Shown here: in pieces, positions 63,089 through 64,000 of the stretch
How positions within the stretch are numbered: the first letter of the stretch is position 1
Layout of the letters: every line of letters begins with the position of its first letter
Source of the DNA: Amycolatopsis pretoriensis
GTDB taxonomy: Bacteria > Actinomycetota > Actinomycetes > Mycobacteriales > Pseudonocardiaceae
NCBI RefSeq assembly: GCF_900107925.1
Contig: NZ_FNUJ01000002.1
Coordinates: 930,001 to 994,000, forward strand
Length of the DNA: 64,000 bases
Direction: 5' to 3'
The notes under the pieces: model-generated
The model's database searches: none
The model's input: the letters and a program-made list of their open reading frames with translations, nothing else
Told to the model about the DNA's origin: nothing
Translations under genes and position numbers: made by a program

Positions 63089-63535
63089 TCAGACCGGCTC
63101 GACCCGGAACACCGCGATGCGCTCCGCCGCCGCCGCGGCCGCGTCCGGGGTCGCCGCCTCGGCCAACCCCGTTGTCACCAGCCTCTTCCCGACGCTCGCC
63201 GGGCTGTCCGCCACCAACCGGCGCAACAGCGGGCGGCGCTCCTCCACCGGCACCTCCGTCAGGCGGGCCGGGGACGTGCGGCGGCCGCGGGTGAGCGTCA
63301 CCTCGGCCGCCGCGCGGGCGTTCGCCACCCAGGCCGCCTTCGGGTACGCCTGGAAGATGTACCGGCCGCCGTCGATGGGGATCACCGCGATCGGGAACGT
63401 GCGCGGCACGCCCGTTTTCCGGCCCGGGACGGTGAGCAGCTGCATCGGGCCGAACGCGACCCCGAGCCGCTGCAACCCCACCACGATCTTGTTGCCGGCG
63501 TTGACCATCCGCCGGTAGTTCTGCGCTGTCGTCAT
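63089..63535 (-). CDS. DUF385-type deazaflavin (F420)-dependent nitroreductase family protein
   Basis: 148 residues from ATG 63535. GRKTGVPRTFPIAVIPIDGGRYIFQAYPKAAWVANARAAAEVTLTRGRRTSPARLTEV is the hallmark of the family, with the loop PGRKTG contacting the cofactor phosphate in related F420 enzymes. Function: reduction or quinone-type chemistry, substrate unknown. Confidence 0.85.
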   Translation of the reverse strand: MTTAQNYRRMVNAGNKIVVGLQRLGVAFGPMQLLTVPGRKTGVPRTFPIAVIPIDGGRYIFQAYPKAAWVANARAAAEVTLTRGRRTSPARLTEVPVEERRPLLRRLVADSPASVGKRLVTTGLAEAATPDAAAAAAERIAVFRVEPV

Positions 63536-63586
63536 GCCACGACCGTACACCAGATCATACGTAACTCGTATTATCTGTGATCCATG

Positions 63587-63766
63587 TCAGTGGCGCTCCG
63601 GGCCCGGCTGCGTTTCCGGCGGCAGCGGGTCCGGCACCGGCGTGCCCGGCTCCGGCGCCGGCAAGTCCGGGTCCGGGCCGGGCAGCGACGGGTCCGGCGC
63701 GGCGGGATCCGGCGGGGCCGGCTCGGGTGGCGCCGGGGGTGCGGTCAGGCGATCTGCGGTCGGCAT
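63587..63766 (-). CDS. Small proline-rich protein
   Basis: 59 residues with GGAGGG before the ATG; more than a third of residues are proline in PPxP and PDP repeats. Certainly disordered. No function recognised; a real gene is supported mainly by the ribosome site. Confidence 0.45.
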   Translation of the reverse strand: MPTADRLTAPPAPPEPAPPDPAAPDPSLPGPDPDLPAPEPGTPVPDPLPPETQPGPERH

Positions 63767-63810
63767 CGGTTTTCCCTCCGCCAGTGCGCCGTCCGCCGTT
63801 CGGACGGCGA

Positions 63811-64000
63811 TCACTCCTGGCTACCACCGGGGCGCGAACCGGAAACCCCAGCGGCCACCGGCACCCGGCGGCCCAGGAAGGCCAGCATCCGCGTCTGCTC
63901 GTCGGCGCCTGCGGGCGGCTCGAGTTCCGGGCCGAAGAACCCCGGCCGGCGCACGACGTTCGCCCGCGCCCACTCGAACGCCACCGCCACCAGGTCCGAT
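63811..64000 (-). CDS. Partial gene, C-terminal end only
   Basis: The frame enters from the right edge and ends at 63811. The visible 62 residues (AFEWARANVVRRPGFFGPELEPP ... RMLAFLGRRVPVAAGV) match no family I recognise. Its start lies outside the window. Confidence 0.4.
   Translation of the reverse strand, partial: SDLVAVAFEWARANVVRRPGFFGPELEPPAGADEQTRMLAFLGRRVPVAAGVSGSRPGGSQE

Noticed and set aside
1..64000. CRISPR array
   Set aside because: No series of regularly spaced identical repeats with unique spacers was seen; repeats present are few or degenerate.

Overview
The window is high-GC actinobacterial DNA. Mycothiol-type and WhiB proteins, an AfsR/SARP regulator, GTG/TTG starts and a P450 next to an atropopeptide-like precursor point to Pseudonocardiaceae, perhaps Amycolatopsis; the genus is an inference. 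It has two parts: about 49.8 kb of accessory DNA that ends exactly in a tRNA-Leu(GAG) gene, and 14 kb of ordinary chromosome beyond it.

Region 1 (1-12.9 kb): a tightly overlapping leftward operon of NERD nuclease-helicase, DrmA helicase, DrmB (DUF1998), a 1051-residue fusion and an AIPR protein running off the left edge. It resembles DISARM without its methyltransferase. The fusion joins a helicase-like domain that has lost its ATPase motifs, a complete sigma-70-like section and a GHKL/HSP90-like domain; I know of no described system built this way. A divergent HNH endonuclease follows.

Region 2 (12.9-19.3 kb): decayed mobile-element DNA. It holds a frameshifted HTH gene, a small zinc-protein/winged-helix operon, an XRE-Nudix gene with an in-frame TAG and a lost 3' end, a convergent XRE-NACHT gene cut at the same junction, and a frameshifted ECF42-type sigma gene after a YCII fragment.

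Region 3 (19.4-26.4 kb): a Gabija pair (gajA, gajB), an unknown membrane-anchored protein, and a large serine recombinase followed by a tandem repeat that may be an attachment site.

Region 4 (27.3-37.1 kb): an A+T-richer three-gene rightward operon (membrane protein, nitrilase-like protein, TPR-cyclase-EAD protein), a strong candidate for an uncharacterised conflict system. Convergent to it is a Mokosh-like operon of Ser/Thr kinase, kinase-helicase fusion and PLD-like protein.

Region 5 (37.2-49.8 kb): the backbone of an actinomycete integrative conjugative element (AICE): zinc-finger and XRE regulators, two XRE-Nudix proteins of the kind linked to transfer immunity (pSAM2 Pif), cupin, excisionase, WhiB-like protein, two membrane proteins, FtsK/TraB translocase, a small protein and a large serine integrase ending inside the tRNA 3' end. 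Homologous pieces at 13.4-15.8 kb suggest two related elements stacked at this site.

Region 6 (49.8-64 kb): chromosome. It has a SARP-NTPase regulator, an NmrA protein, a CBM2 protein, a two-gene atropopeptide-like RiPP cluster (25-residue precursor plus P450), a benzoylformate/benzaldehyde catabolic operon with LysR regulator and transporter, an Hsp18-regulator-like gene with a palindromic operator, a GAF-ANTAR protein, and small or partial genes.
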